Assembly: GCF_016586165.1 (NCBI RefSeq)
Contig: NZ_BCPR01000049.1
Span: 1-35,242 of the forward strand
Direction of reading: 5' to 3'
DNA length: 35,242 bases
DNA from: Dyella sp. EPa41
GTDB taxonomy: Bacteria; Pseudomonadota; Gammaproteobacteria; Xanthomonadales; Rhodanobacteraceae
The notes under the pieces were generated by a model that did no database searches, was not told the DNA's origin, and saw only the letters and a list, made by a program, of their open reading frames with translations. Below, one piece after another: positions 24,874 through 34,821 of this stretch (position 1 is its first letter; each line of letters begins with the position of its first letter). Position numbers and translations under genes: made by a program.

Positions 24874-25190
24874 GATGACCTCCTGTTAGGCGCCCTGGGG
24901 CGCGTTTGCCACCCGTTGGCCAGGGCGGCATCGGCCCAGCGGCGCAAGCGCCACGCGATGCTGGAGATGGAGCTTTTCGCGTCTGCCGTGAGGTCCGCAT
25001 CGCGTCGCGGGCGTGCCCGATGGGTCGGGTCGGCATGGTCGAGCCGCGTATTGTCGCCCAGGAACGGCGCCGTGCGCAAGTTTTGCCCACTCGGGGCGCC
25101 CGGCCGCATGGCGGCCCGCAGGGATGTGTGGAACAATTCAACTCTTTGCGTTTTCACGCACCGCACACTTTTCGAAGAGGAAATACCCCC
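24874..25190. other. Divergent promoter region of rpmB and secB
   Basis: This 317-bp gap carries the 5' leaders of two divergent operons. It contains the candidate rpmB promoter (25050-25079) and a leader of about 175 nt before rpmB with small stems. The AT-rich stretch 25130-25165 (AACAATTCAACTC...) just before secB may be its promoter, but no clear -35/-10 pair could be assigned. Frames open through this gap are extensions of the genes and do not look like protein. Confidence 0.55.
25050..25079 (-). promoter_or_regulatory. Candidate sigma-70 promoter of rpmB-rpmG
   Basis: On the minus strand TTGCGC (25079-25074) and GACAAT (25055-25050) are separated by 18 nt, about 175 nt upstream of the rpmB ATG. 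The match is moderate (TTGACA/TATAAT consensus), and the leader would be long. Confidence 0.35.
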
Positions 25191-25682
25191 ATGGCAGACG
25201 TCGCCTCCAACGGCCAGGCCAACGCGCCGCAGCTCGTGCTGCAGAAGATCTACGTGAAGGACGTCTCCTTCGAGGCCCCCAACGCCCCGCAGATCTTCCA
25301 GGAAGTGGGCGAGACCGAGCAGCAGCCGCAGGTGCAGCTGAACCTCGGCCAGAAGTCGGTGGACCTGGGCAACGACCTCTATGAAGTGGTGCTCAGCCTG
25401 ACCCTGACCTGCACCCTGGGCGAGCGCACGGCCTACCTGGCCGAGGTGCACCAGGCGGGCGTGTTCGGCATCGCCGGCTTCGCCGAGGAAGACCTCGCCG
25501 GCATCCTCAACAGCTACTGCCCGAACCTGCTGTTCCCGTACGCGCGCCAGATGCTGTCCTCGCTGGTGCTCGAGGGCGGCTTCCCGCCGTTCCTGCTGCA
25601 GCCGATCAACTTCGACGCGCTGTACGCCGAGCAGCAGCGCCGCATCCTCAGCGGCAGCGCCGCCCCGACGCTCAACAGCTGA
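25191..25682 (+). CDS. secB: Protein-export chaperone SecB
   Basis: The 163-aa tetrameric chaperone keeps preproteins unfolded and delivers them to SecA. Family features are LVLQKIYVKDVSFEAPNAPQIF (residues 15-36), LGERTAYLAEVHQAGVFGIAG, and the near C-terminal FPYARQMLSSLVLEGGFPPFLLQPINF, followed by the short tail that binds SecA. GAGGAAA lies upstream of the ATG. It precedes gpsA with 18 bp between stop and start, the same order as in E. coli (secB-gpsA), so one operon is likely. Confidence 0.97.
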   Translation: MADVASNGQANAPQLVLQKIYVKDVSFEAPNAPQIFQEVGETEQQPQVQLNLGQKSVDLGNDLYEVVLSLTLTCTLGERTAYLAEVHQAGVFGIAGFAEEDLAGILNSYCPNLLFPYARQMLSSLVLEGGFPPFLLQPINFDALYAEQQRRILSGSAAPTLNS

Positions 25683-25700
25683 TCCGCAAGGGCCCAGCTC

Positions 25701-26729
25701 ATGGTTGAGCGTCCGACCCTTGCCGTCCTGGGTGCCGGCTCGTGGGGCACCGCGCTGGCGGCCCTGGCCGCCCGCAACCAGGTGCCGACCCGACTGTGGG
25801 GGCGCGATGCCTCCGCGCTGGCCGCGATGGCGCAGAGCCGTTGCAACCAGCGCTACCTGCCGGATGTCGAGCTGCCGTCCGAGCTGACTTACGAGGCCGA
25901 TCTCGCCGCCGCCCTGCGTGGCGCCGAGGTCGTGCTGATCGTGGTGCCCAGCCACGCCTTCGCCTCGATGCTGGAGGAGATCGCCCCGTACCTGGCGCCC
26001 AACGCCCGCATCGCCTGGGCGACCAAGGGTTTCGAGCCGGGCACGGGCCGCTTCCTGCACGAGCTGGTGGATGAGCGCTTTCCCGGTCGCGCGGCCGCGG
26101 TGGTGACCGGTCCTTCCTTCGCCAAGGAAGTCGCCGCCGGCATGCCCAGCGCCGTCACCGTGCATTCGGACGACGACGCGTTCGCGCATGAAATGGCCCT
26201 GTTGCTGCACGCCCCGAATTTCCGCGCGTATTCCGGCAGCGACGTGCTGGGCGCGGAACTCGGCGGCGCCATGAAGAACGTGCTCGCGGTCGCTACCGGC
26301 GTCGCCGATGGCATGGGCCTGGGCCTCAACGCCCGCGCCGGCCTGATCACCCGCGGCATGAACGAGATGCTGCGGCTGGGCGTTGCCCTGGGCGCCCGCC
26401 CGGAAACGTTGATGGGGCTGGCCGGTCTCGGCGACCTGGTGCTCACCTGTACCGGCGACCTGTCGCGCAATCGCCGCCTCGGTCTCGCGCTGGGGCGGGG
26501 CAAGGCCATCGACGAGGCCGTGCGCGAGATCGGCCAGGTCGTCGAGAGCGTGCTCACCGCCGACGAAGTGATGCGCCTGGCCACCAAGCACGGCCTGGAT
26601 CTCCCCATCAGCAGCGGCGTGCGCGCCGTGCTGCACGGCGAGGTCACGCCGGCCGAAGGGCTCAAGATGCTCATGAGCCGCGAGCAGAAGCCGGAATATC
26701 CCAAGGGCCTGTTCACGCCCGCCGCGTAG
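25701..26729 (+). CDS. gpsA: Glycerol-3-phosphate dehydrogenase [NAD(P)+]
   Basis: The 342-aa product reduces dihydroxyacetone phosphate to sn-glycerol-3-phosphate, which PlsB then acylates. The nucleotide-binding loop is [10 protein letters not shown] (residues 11-20). [18 protein letters not shown], the catalytic lysine in [13 protein letters not shown] (K192), [10 protein letters not shown] and [20 protein letters not shown] are all diagnostic. The length equals that of typical GpsA. The inverted repeat at 26762-26788 follows it. Confidence 0.97.
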   Translation: MVERPTLAVLGAGSWGTALAALAARNQVPTRLWGRDASALAAMAQSRCNQRYLPDVELPSELTYEADLAAALRGAEVVLIVVPSHAFASMLEEIAPYLAPNARIAWATKGFEPGTGRFLHELVDERFPGRAAAVVTGPSFAKEVAAGMPSAVTVHSDDDAFAHEMALLLHAPNFRAYSGSDVLGAELGGAMKNVLAVATGVADGMGLGLNARAGLITRGMNEMLRLGVALGARPETLMGLAGLGDLVLTCTGDLSRNRRLGLALGRGKAIDEAVREIGQVVESVLTADEVMRLATKHGLDLPISSGVRAVLHGEVTPAEGLKMLMSREQKPEYPKGLFTPAA

Positions 26730-26761
26730 GTTCCGTCCCAAGGTGCCGTTTTCCACGCCTG

Positions 26762-26788
26762 AACGCCGGGTATGAAAAAACCGGCGTT
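26762..26788. other. Hairpin after gpsA
   Basis: The arms AACGCCGG/CCGGCGTT (8 bp) enclose an 11-nt loop with six A. It lies 33 nt after the gpsA stop. It lacks a following U-tract on the plus strand, so it would at best stabilise or weakly terminate the secB-gpsA mRNA. Confidence 0.45.
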
Positions 26789-26854
26789 GAGACGCGCACA
26801 CGTGCAAGAGCCTTGCTAAGCTGAATCTTTTGGTCGCCCCTGCGGACTGAATGC

Positions 26855-29881
<3,027 letters not shown>

Positions 29882-29958
29882 TGGGGCGGTTCGTCTGCTT
29901 CCTGTAAAAGACGATTTCGCCAAGCGCTGACTTCCCGAAACCTGACGCCGCCTACCTC

Positions 29959-30330
29959 TGTAGGAGCGCACCCTGTGCGCGACAGCCTTTCGCGGTGGGC
30001 TGCATGGTTTTTCTCTTGAGAGCGGGTTATTGCCTTCGGTAGCTCCGCTACCGCGAGCATGCCGCTTACGCAGCGGGCGTTTCGACGTCCTGCCGGCCGC
30101 CGAGTCACTTTTCTTTTGCTGGCCCAAAAGAAAAGTAACCCAAAGAAAATGGCCTTCAAAGCCAGGGCTCATGGCAGTACGTGGAATAGAAGCGTCGGAT
30201 GACTGAGGCCAGCCGCGGTGCGCTCTTTACTACCTCGAACGGCACGGCTACACCGCAACGCGCCGTAGCGAAGAGGACTTAAAGCCACGTCGCTGAGCCA
30301 CGAAGAGCTCTATGGAGCGCCGCCCCCTTT
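29959..30330 (-). repeat. Composite palindromic element, copy B (inverted)
   Basis: This is the inverted counterpart of copy A (1-381). The REP palindrome lies at 29959-29984 (TGTAGGAGCGCACCCTG) and the T-rich hairpin at 30104-30139. In its own orientation the hairpin is identical to that of copy A, including the loop. The sequence between and beyond the two palindromes matches most positions of copy A. The two copies are 29.6 kb apart and face opposite ways. Confidence 0.85.
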
Positions 30331-30366
30331 CTCCCTCTCCCCTCCAGAGAGGGCTGGGGTGAGGGG
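30328..30366. repeat. CCCTCTCC/GGGGTGAGGG dispersed repeat
   Basis: A CCCTCTCCCCTCC stretch followed by AGAGGGCTGGGGTGAGGG forms an imperfect palindrome. Translated on the minus strand it gives the PLTPALSGGER-type peptide often seen in spurious annotations of this kind of repeat. It is present once in this window. Confidence 0.55.
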
Positions 30367-30396
30367 TGGGTGCTCGCGAAGTTCCTTCCTACCTCC

Positions 30397-30510
30397 GTAG
30401 GAGCGCACCCAGTGCGCGACCGCAACGTTGGAACATGCCGCGGTAGTCGCGACCACCGCAGACCGAGGCGACCATGTCAGTCCGCGGTCGCGCACTGGGT
30501 GCGCTCCTAC
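30397..30510. repeat. REP doublet with perfect 27-bp arms
   Basis: Facing REP units at 30397-30423 and 30484-30510 are perfectly complementary over 27 bases (GTAGGAGCGCACCCAG at the outer end). The 60-nt loop contains an inner palindrome (GCGGT...ACCGC around GTCGCGAC). Compared with the doublet at 15520-15589, both arms carry ACCC/GGGT instead of CCCC/GGGG. Confidence 0.88.
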
Positions 30511-30619
30511 AACGAACCGTAGCCCTCAGCTCCTCAATGCGATGTGCCGCGCAGCGGCACGAGCCTTCAACCATCCCCTGTGTGGCGGTGAGGGGTGGTC
30601 GATCAGGCCCCGCAGGGGT

Positions 30620-30671
30620 GCCCGACAGGACGTCGGGCACTTTTCGTCCGGGCAGGAGCCCGGTCGAAAAG
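30620..30671. other. Two adjacent hairpins in the palindrome island
   Basis: The hairpin at 30620-30638 has the stem GCCCGAC/GTCGGGC and a 5-nt loop. It is followed one base later by one at 30640-30671 whose arms CTTTTCG/CGAAAAG enclose an inner CCGGGC/GCCCGG stem. No U-tract follows. Confidence 0.65.
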
Positions 30672-30724
30672 CCCGGCCGCCCCTCACGGACTGGCTGGGC
30701 AACGCCCAGGCAGCGCCACGCGGG

Positions 30725-30921
30725 GTGCTCTTTCTTTTGGTTACTTTTCTTTGAGCAAGCAAAGAAAAGTGACCCGGGCCGCGGCAGCGGCTCGGAAGCC
30801 CGCGGCAGGCGAGCCCGGTCGCGAGAAAACAACAATTGCAACGCCAAAAATCTTCGCCCATCGAAACGATGAACATGCAGACCGGCGCGAAAGGCTGTCG
30901 CGCACTGGGTGCGCTCCTACA
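30725..30921 (+). repeat. Composite palindromic element, copy C (diverged)
   Basis: The T-rich hairpin at 30739-30774 (stem GGTTACTTTTCTTTG/CAAAGAAAAGTGACC, loop AGCAAG) is followed about 120 nt later by a REP palindrome at 30896-30921. The spacing and order match copies A and B, but the sequence between has diverged except for short GC-rich strings. It lies in the same orientation as copy A and inverted to copy B. Confidence 0.75.
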
Positions 30922-31096
30922 AGGGAAACGCTACGCAAAGAGAAATCGACCCGAGCCGCGGCCCCACGGATACTCCCTTCGGCCGTAGGCGAGCCAGGTC
31001 GCCGAAACACAGCAGTCGCCTGAAACGACAATTGCCGAAAGAGTGAACCGTGCAGACCGGCGCGAAAGGCGGTCGCGCACTGGGTGCGCTCCTACA
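30876..31096 (+). repeat. Direct repeat of a 46-bp REP-bearing unit, period 175 bp
   Basis: A 46-bp unit starting TGCAGACCGGCGCGAAAGGC at 30876-30921 recurs at 31051-31096 with one difference at its centre (CTGTCG versus CGGTCG). The preceding sequences (30780-30875 and 30951-31050) are also similar in outline, for example AGGCGAGCC followed by GGTCGC in both. This indicates tandem duplication of part of copy C, without its T-rich hairpin. Confidence 0.8.
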
Positions 31097-31152
31097 GGAG
31101 AGGAAAGCGGGCTGCGCGCGTCATGCCGAGCACCACCGCAACACCCGCAACT

Positions 31153-31476
31153 TCACATCGCCGGCCTGGTCCTCAGCAATGCATCCACCGCCTGCTGCCA
31201 TTGCGGCGATCCAATGGGCGACTGCGGCGCCTCCTGTCCCAGCTTGTGCTGCACCGCGCGGTTCCATTCAGCGGAGCCGCGGTCGGGGCCGTGGCCGTCG
31301 TCGGTGATGTGCAGGCGCTCGTCGACCCACGCGTACCATTCGGCGGAGCCCAGCGCCGCATTGTCGGGAACGCTTTGCTCGGCCTGCGGCTTGGGTGGTT
31401 TCTGGTCGGGAGGTGGCGAGGAGGGCGAACACGCCGCGAGCAGGGCGAGAGGAAGCATGGCGAGGTATCGGCGCAT
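31153..31476 (-). CDS. Small lipoprotein with three GS-x-W repeats
   Basis: The 107-aa product has a signal peptide with lipobox LLAAC (C16 lipidated), a Pro/Ser/Lys-rich linker (residues 17-38) and then three similar blocks: GSAEWYAWVDERL (near 43-55), GSAEWNRAVQHKL (near 67-79) and GSPQWQQAVDALL (near 89-101). Each has GS(A/P)xW followed by a short amphipathic helix. I do not recognise the family. The protein should be anchored in a membrane facing the periplasm. GGAGG precedes the ATG. It lies next to the palindrome island and 125 bp downstream of the HAD gene on the same strand. Confidence 0.82.
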   Translation of the reverse strand: MRRYLAMLPLALLAACSPSSPPPDQKPPKPQAEQSVPDNAALGSAEWYAWVDERLHITDDGHGPDRGSAEWNRAVQHKLGQEAPQSPIGSPQWQQAVDALLRTRPAM

Positions 31477-31601
31477 GTCGGCCTCCGATCGGTAGAGGTC
31501 TTCGAGACTAGCAACAACCGCTCGCGCGGCGATGAATCGCGCCTGACATGCATGCGCAACATCGCATGACGACGCGTCACTGCCCGCATTTTTACTTCGC
31601 G

Positions 31602-32285
31602 CTAACGTCGCGCCGCGACTTCGTCGATGTGCTTGAGCAGATCGGCCGGATCTTCATACACGCGAAAGGCGCCGGCATCTTCCAGTTCTTCCTGCCCGTA
31701 GCCGCCCGATAGCAGGCCGATGCCGAGTGCGCGTGCGCGCTGCGCGGCGAGCATGTCCCAGATGCTGTCACCGACCACGAGGCTGTAATGGATGTCCGCG
31801 CCGAGGCGCTGCGCGGCGGTGACGAACAGATCGGGATCGGGCTTGGCATATCGCACCTGGTCGCGGGTCACTACCGGCACTTTTGATGGATCGACGCCAA
31901 GCGCCTCTAGGTTGTGCGCCGCGGTCTGCATGCGTCCGCTGGTGGCGATGGCCCAGGGAATGTCTTCTTCGGTGAGGAAGGCCAGCAATTCGCGCGCGCC
32001 GGGCAGCGGTCGCACCGAGCCCTGCGTGGCCTGGCGGTTGTACGCCTCGGCGTGCCACGTGCGCAGGCGCATCAGGCGTTCCTCGGTGATCTCCAGGCCG
32101 GTCTCGCGCAACAGGATGTTGGTGAACAGGCCGCCGCTCATGCCGATCTTGCGATGGATGCGCCACACCGACAGTTCCACGCCTTCGCGGTCGAGCGCTT
32201 CCTTCCATGCGAGCACGTGCTGGTAGACGCTGTCGACCAGCGTGCCGTCTAGGTCGAACAAGAAGGCGGTGTCGCTGCGTGGCAT
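31602..32285 (-). CDS. HAD-superfamily phosphatase, phosphoglycolate phosphatase-like
   Basis: The 227-aa product has HAD motif I FLFDLDGTLVDS (D11, D13), a helical cap (residues 20-85), motif II IATSGRM, motif III lysine in YAKPDPDLF and motif IV VVGDSIWDMLAA. This is the HAD-IA family with C1 cap (phosphoglycolate phosphatase and beta-phosphoglucomutase type). The substrate is not determined. The start at 32285 is the first ATG with a HAD motif near the N-terminus; the frame extends upstream but is not protein-like. It is divergent to the exported protein gene, and the 217-bp gap contains a CRP-type site. Confidence 0.88.
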   Translation of the reverse strand: MPRSDTAFLFDLDGTLVDSVYQHVLAWKEALDREGVELSVWRIHRKIGMSGGLFTNILLRETGLEITEERLMRLRTWHAEAYNRQATQGSVRPLPGARELLAFLTEEDIPWAIATSGRMQTAAHNLEALGVDPSKVPVVTRDQVRYAKPDPDLFVTAAQRLGADIHYSLVVGDSIWDMLAAQRARALGIGLLSGGYGQEELEDAGAFRVYEDPADLLKHIDEVAARR

Positions 32286-32347
32286 GGGAAGCGCTCGTGG
32301 GAAAGGCTTGCACAGCGTAGCACTCGCGCCGGGCTCAACCCCGTCAA

Positions 32348-32363
32348 TGTGATCTACAGCACA
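32348..32363. promoter_or_regulatory. CRP/Clp-type binding site
   Basis: TGTGATCTACAGCACA matches the CRP consensus TGTGA-N6-TCACA in 9 of 10 conserved bases. In Xanthomonads the CRP homologue Clp uses the same consensus. It lies 63 nt upstream of the HAD gene start and 140 nt upstream of the exported protein gene, so it could serve either. No -10/-35 was assigned. Confidence 0.5.
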
Positions 32364-32502
32364 TCCTCTTGTAGGTGCAACGCTCGGCTGACAGACAGGG
32401 TTTTCCTGAAGGCACACCATGCGGAAGTCGTCCGGGCGCACTCGCCGGCATCGACCCCGGCGAATGCCCCGCACGGCACCGTTCATCAGTGGGAGCACGA
32501 GC

Positions 32503-32802
32503 ATGACACGCAAACATCTGCTTACGTTCATGGCGCTGGCCGCCTGCGCCGGCATGGCCAGCGCGCACGGTGCGAGTGGCCGCCTTCGCTTCGAGGGCCA
32601 GGTGGTGCATGCCACCTGCGCCAGCAGCAGGCCGCTGCTCGGCAAGGACGACCACGACGGCTGCGGCCGCGATGTCCTGCGCACGATCGGGGTGGAATAC
32701 GTGGTGCCGGCGAGTCACGCGGCCGACAGCGAGATGCTCGACTACTTCATCGCGCGCGAGGATGGCGGCGACAAGTTCCTGTTGACGCGCCAGTACCGTT
32801 GA
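32503..32802 (+). CDS. Small exported protein, possibly pilin-like at its N-terminus
   Basis: The 99-aa product has a signal peptide cleaved after residue 21 (ASA|HG). The mature part begins GRLRFEGQVVHATCASS, which resembles the first strand and cysteine of type 1 pilins, but the whole is far shorter than a pilin (about 150-180 aa) and ends at YFIAREDGGDKFLLTRQYR. C39 and C54 could form one disulfide bond in the periplasm; DDHDGCGRD between them is unusual. GGGAG precedes the ATG at 32503, which is preferred to the upstream open frame. It may be controlled by the CRP-type site at 32348-32363. Confidence 0.75.
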   Translation: MTRKHLLTFMALAACAGMASAHGASGRLRFEGQVVHATCASSRPLLGKDDHDGCGRDVLRTIGVEYVVPASHAADSEMLDYFIAREDGGDKFLLTRQYR

Positions 32803-32818
32803 ACGCGAGGGCGGCGAC

Positions 32819-33838
32819 TCAGCCGCCCGGGACCAGCGGCTTGCCGGCGTCGAGCACGGCGAGTGCGGCGGCACCGAGCAGGCCCGGTTCCGGATGCATC
32901 ATCGCGATGGTCGGCACCTGTTCCATGGTTTCGCGGAAACGGCCCTTCGACTCGAAGCGCTCGCGGAAACCGCCGTGCTTGATCCACGGCAGCAGGATCG
33001 GCAGCACGCCGCCGGTGAGGTACACGCCGTCCCAGCCGCCAAGACTGAGCACGAGATCGCCGGCGACGCTGCCGAAAATGCCGGCCAGCGTTTCCACCGT
33101 GCGCACGCACAGCGGATCGCTGCCCGCCTCGGCGCGCGCGGTAATGTCCTCGGGCGTGTATTCCTCGGCCGGCTGGCCGGCCATGTCGGCCAGCGCGAGG
33201 TAGAGGTTCACCAGGCCGTTGCCGCAGATCATGCGCTCGTTGGACACGCGGCCGAAGCGATCGTTGAGGCGGTGCAGGATTTCCACGTCTTCGGCGGTGT
33301 GAGCGGCGAAACCGGCGTGGCCGCCTTCGGTTTCCAGCACGATCCAGTGGCCTTCGCGGCGCATCAGGCCGGCGACGCCCAGGCCGGTGCCCGGGCCCAT
33401 CACCACGAACGTCTGCTGTTCGCGCTGGCCCAGGTGCGGCAGCGCCTGCGGGCCCACCGAAGAGAGTTGGTCGTGGCCAAGCAGCGGCACCGCCATGGCC
33501 TGCGCGGCGAAGTCGTTGACCAGGTGCACCGACTCCATGCCCAGCTCGGCCTGCAGCGCGTGCGCCGCCACCTGCCAGGGATTATTGGTGACCTTGACCG
33601 TTTCGCCCTCGCTCACGCGGCCCGCGGCGGCGATGACGGCACGCGGTGCGGTGTGGCCGGTATCTTCGAAATACTGGCGGATGGCTTCGGCCAGCGAGGC
33701 GTGGTCCTTGACGCGGTAACGCCGCACGCTGTCGTCCATCAGCGGGTTGCTGCGACCCGGATCGGCCAGCGCGAATCGCACGTTGGTGCCGCCAAGATCA
33801 GCAAGAAGCGTGGCGGCGGCACGGGTTGGCGTTCTCAT
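32819..33838 (-). CDS. glk: Glucokinase
   Basis: The 339-aa product phosphorylates glucose with ATP to glucose-6-phosphate. The ATP-binding phosphate-1 motif is LLADLGGTNVRFAL (residues 11-24). NNPWQV, LVNDFAAQAMAVPLL with the catalytic Asp, GPGTGLGVAGL and ETEGGHAGFA follow, as in the group A (E. coli Glk-like) enzymes; no ROK signature is seen. AGGA precedes the ATG. The stop codon is 16 bp from that of the convergent exported protein gene. The region at 33839-33995 upstream of it holds hairpins but no clear promoter was found. Confidence 0.93.
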   Translation of the reverse strand: MRTPTRAAATLLADLGGTNVRFALADPGRSNPLMDDSVRRYRVKDHASLAEAIRQYFEDTGHTAPRAVIAAAGRVSEGETVKVTNNPWQVAAHALQAELGMESVHLVNDFAAQAMAVPLLGHDQLSSVGPQALPHLGQREQQTFVVMGPGTGLGVAGLMRREGHWIVLETEGGHAGFAAHTAEDVEILHRLNDRFGRVSNERMICGNGLVNLYLALADMAGQPAEEYTPEDITARAEAGSDPLCVRTVETLAGIFGSVAGDLVLSLGGWDGVYLTGGVLPILLPWIKHGGFRERFESKGRFRETMEQVPTIAMMHPEPGLLGAAALAVLDAGKPLVPGG

Positions 33839-33925
33839 GGACGATCCTGAAGCGGGGGAGACGGTAAGGGTGACTCCCTTGAGCGCTTTCGTCCAGTGGT
33901 GCGCTGCAACGCACGCCTTTTTCGA

Positions 33926-33980
33926 CCATTCGACGACGAATGGCCGTACGGCCCCGAGACGCGGGTGCGCTTCGGGGCCG
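33926..33980. other. Hairpin cluster between glk and the SDR gene
   Basis: Three overlapping dyads occur here: CCATTCG/CGAATGG with a 4-nt loop (33926-33943), the perfect palindrome GGCCGTACGGCC (33942-33953), and CGGCCCCGA/TCGGGGCCG with a 14-nt loop (33949-33980). They lie just downstream of the minus-strand SDR stop codon and upstream of glk. One of them may terminate the SDR transcript, but no U-tract is present. Confidence 0.5.
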
Positions 33981-33995
33981 AAGGATGGCCGTCTA

Positions 33996-34700
33996 TCAGG
34001 CCGCGCCGAGGTACGCCGCGGGCGTGGCGCCGAAGCCGGCTTTCACCTGGCGCGAGGTCTCGTCGGCCAGCACCTCCGGCTCGCCCTTGGCCAGGGCCTC
34101 CAGCGTCCGCGCGGCGATATCCGCCGGGTTGCTCTTGGGCGCATCGATGTGGCTGGTCATGTCGGTATCGATGTAGCCCGCGTGCACGGCCAGCACCTGC
34201 GTGCCTTGCGCGCGCAATTCGTTGCGCAGGCTGTTGGTCAGCGCCCAGGCGGCCGCCTTGGACACCGAGTACGCGCTCGTCGACTCCAGGCTGAGCCAGC
34301 TCAGCGCCGACAGCATGTTCACCAGCGCGCCACCGCCATTGGCCTTGAGCACCGGCGCGAACGCCACGGCCATGGCGTGGACACCGTGCAGGTTGGTTTC
34401 CAGCAGGCGGCGCAGCGTGGCATCGCCGTCGGCCGCATCCAGCAGCAAAGCGCCGCCGCTGATGCCGGCGTTGTTGATCACCAGGTTCACGTCGCTGCAC
34501 AACGCCGCCGCGGCCGCGACATCCCGCGGGTTGGTGACGTCGAGCTTGACCGGAACCACGCCCGGCAGCGTCACCGTGGAAGGATCGCGGGCGCCCGCAT
34601 AGACCTTGCGCGCCCCCGCGGCGAGCAACGCCTTGGCGTAAGCGAGGCCGAGACCGCGGTTGGCGCCCGTGACGAGGGCGATGGAGCCTTGAATGTTCAT
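33996..34700 (-). CDS. Short-chain dehydrogenase/reductase (SDR)
   Basis: The 234-aa product has the classical SDR features: cofactor loop VTGANRGLGLA (residues 10-20), NNAG (76-79), and the catalytic S131, Y144 and K148 in SALSW...SAYSVSKAA. VHAGYIDTDMTSHID follows. It most likely oxidises or reduces an alcohol/carbonyl with NAD(P); the substrate is unknown. It is divergent from the TetR-family gene with 121 bp between, and TetR-type regulators often control the neighbouring oxidoreductase. The frame stays open upstream, but the MNIQGSIALVTG start at 34700 is right for the family. Confidence 0.9.
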   Translation of the reverse strand: MNIQGSIALVTGANRGLGLAYAKALLAAGARKVYAGARDPSTVTLPGVVPVKLDVTNPRDVAAAAALCSDVNLVINNAGISGGALLLDAADGDATLRRLLETNLHGVHAMAVAFAPVLKANGGGALVNMLSALSWLSLESTSAYSVSKAAAWALTNSLRNELRAQGTQVLAVHAGYIDTDMTSHIDAPKSNPADIAARTLEALAKGEPEVLADETSRQVKAGFGATPAAYLGAA

Positions 34701-34744
34701 GAAGGATGACCTTGGCTTGAGGGAAGGGGCCGGCTCTGCCGGTT

Positions 34745-34790
34745 TTGAATGATGGTCGTCATTTGATATGATCGCCGGGACGGTTTTCAA
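34745..34790. promoter_or_regulatory. Divergent, overlapping promoters with operator-like dyad
   Basis: For the plus-strand TetR gene, TTGAAT (34745-34750) and TATGAT (34767-34772) are 16 nt apart. For the minus-strand SDR gene, TTGAAA (34790-34785) and TATCAA (34768-34763) are 16 nt apart. The imperfect dyad AATGATGGTCGTCATT (34748-34763) covers the spacer of the TetR promoter and lies beside the SDR -10. This is the layout expected for a self-regulating TetR protein that also represses the SDR gene. Confidence 0.5.
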
Positions 34791-34821
34791 TGGCCGGCCA
34801 GCGGTCGGCAGGAAAAATTCC

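Larger units (their letters stand above)
29882..31152. other. 1.27-kb gene-free palindrome island
   Basis: Between the SNF2 helicase gene and the minus-strand lipoprotein gene there is no credible coding sequence. The region holds composite element copy B (29959-30330), a CCCTCTCC-type repeat (30328-30366), a REP doublet (30397-30510), two stacked hairpins (30620-30671), composite element copy C (30725-30921) and a partial tandem copy ending at 31096. Short open frames cross the repeats on both strands but have no start context or protein-like composition. Confidence 0.75.

Noticed and set aside
29959-30330. Insertion sequence or prophage attachment site
   Set aside because: No transposase or integrase, no target-site duplication and no tRNA were found next to either copy; the layout fits a non-coding repeat better.
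30310-30495. Minus-strand frame with a PLTPALSGGER peptide
   Set aside because: This peptide is the usual translation of a CCCTCTCC-type dispersed repeat and does not indicate a gene.
29882-31152. Possible CRISPR array in the repeat island
   Set aside because: Repeats are palindromic, in both orientations, irregularly spaced and only two are in regular tandem (175 bp); no cas genes are present.
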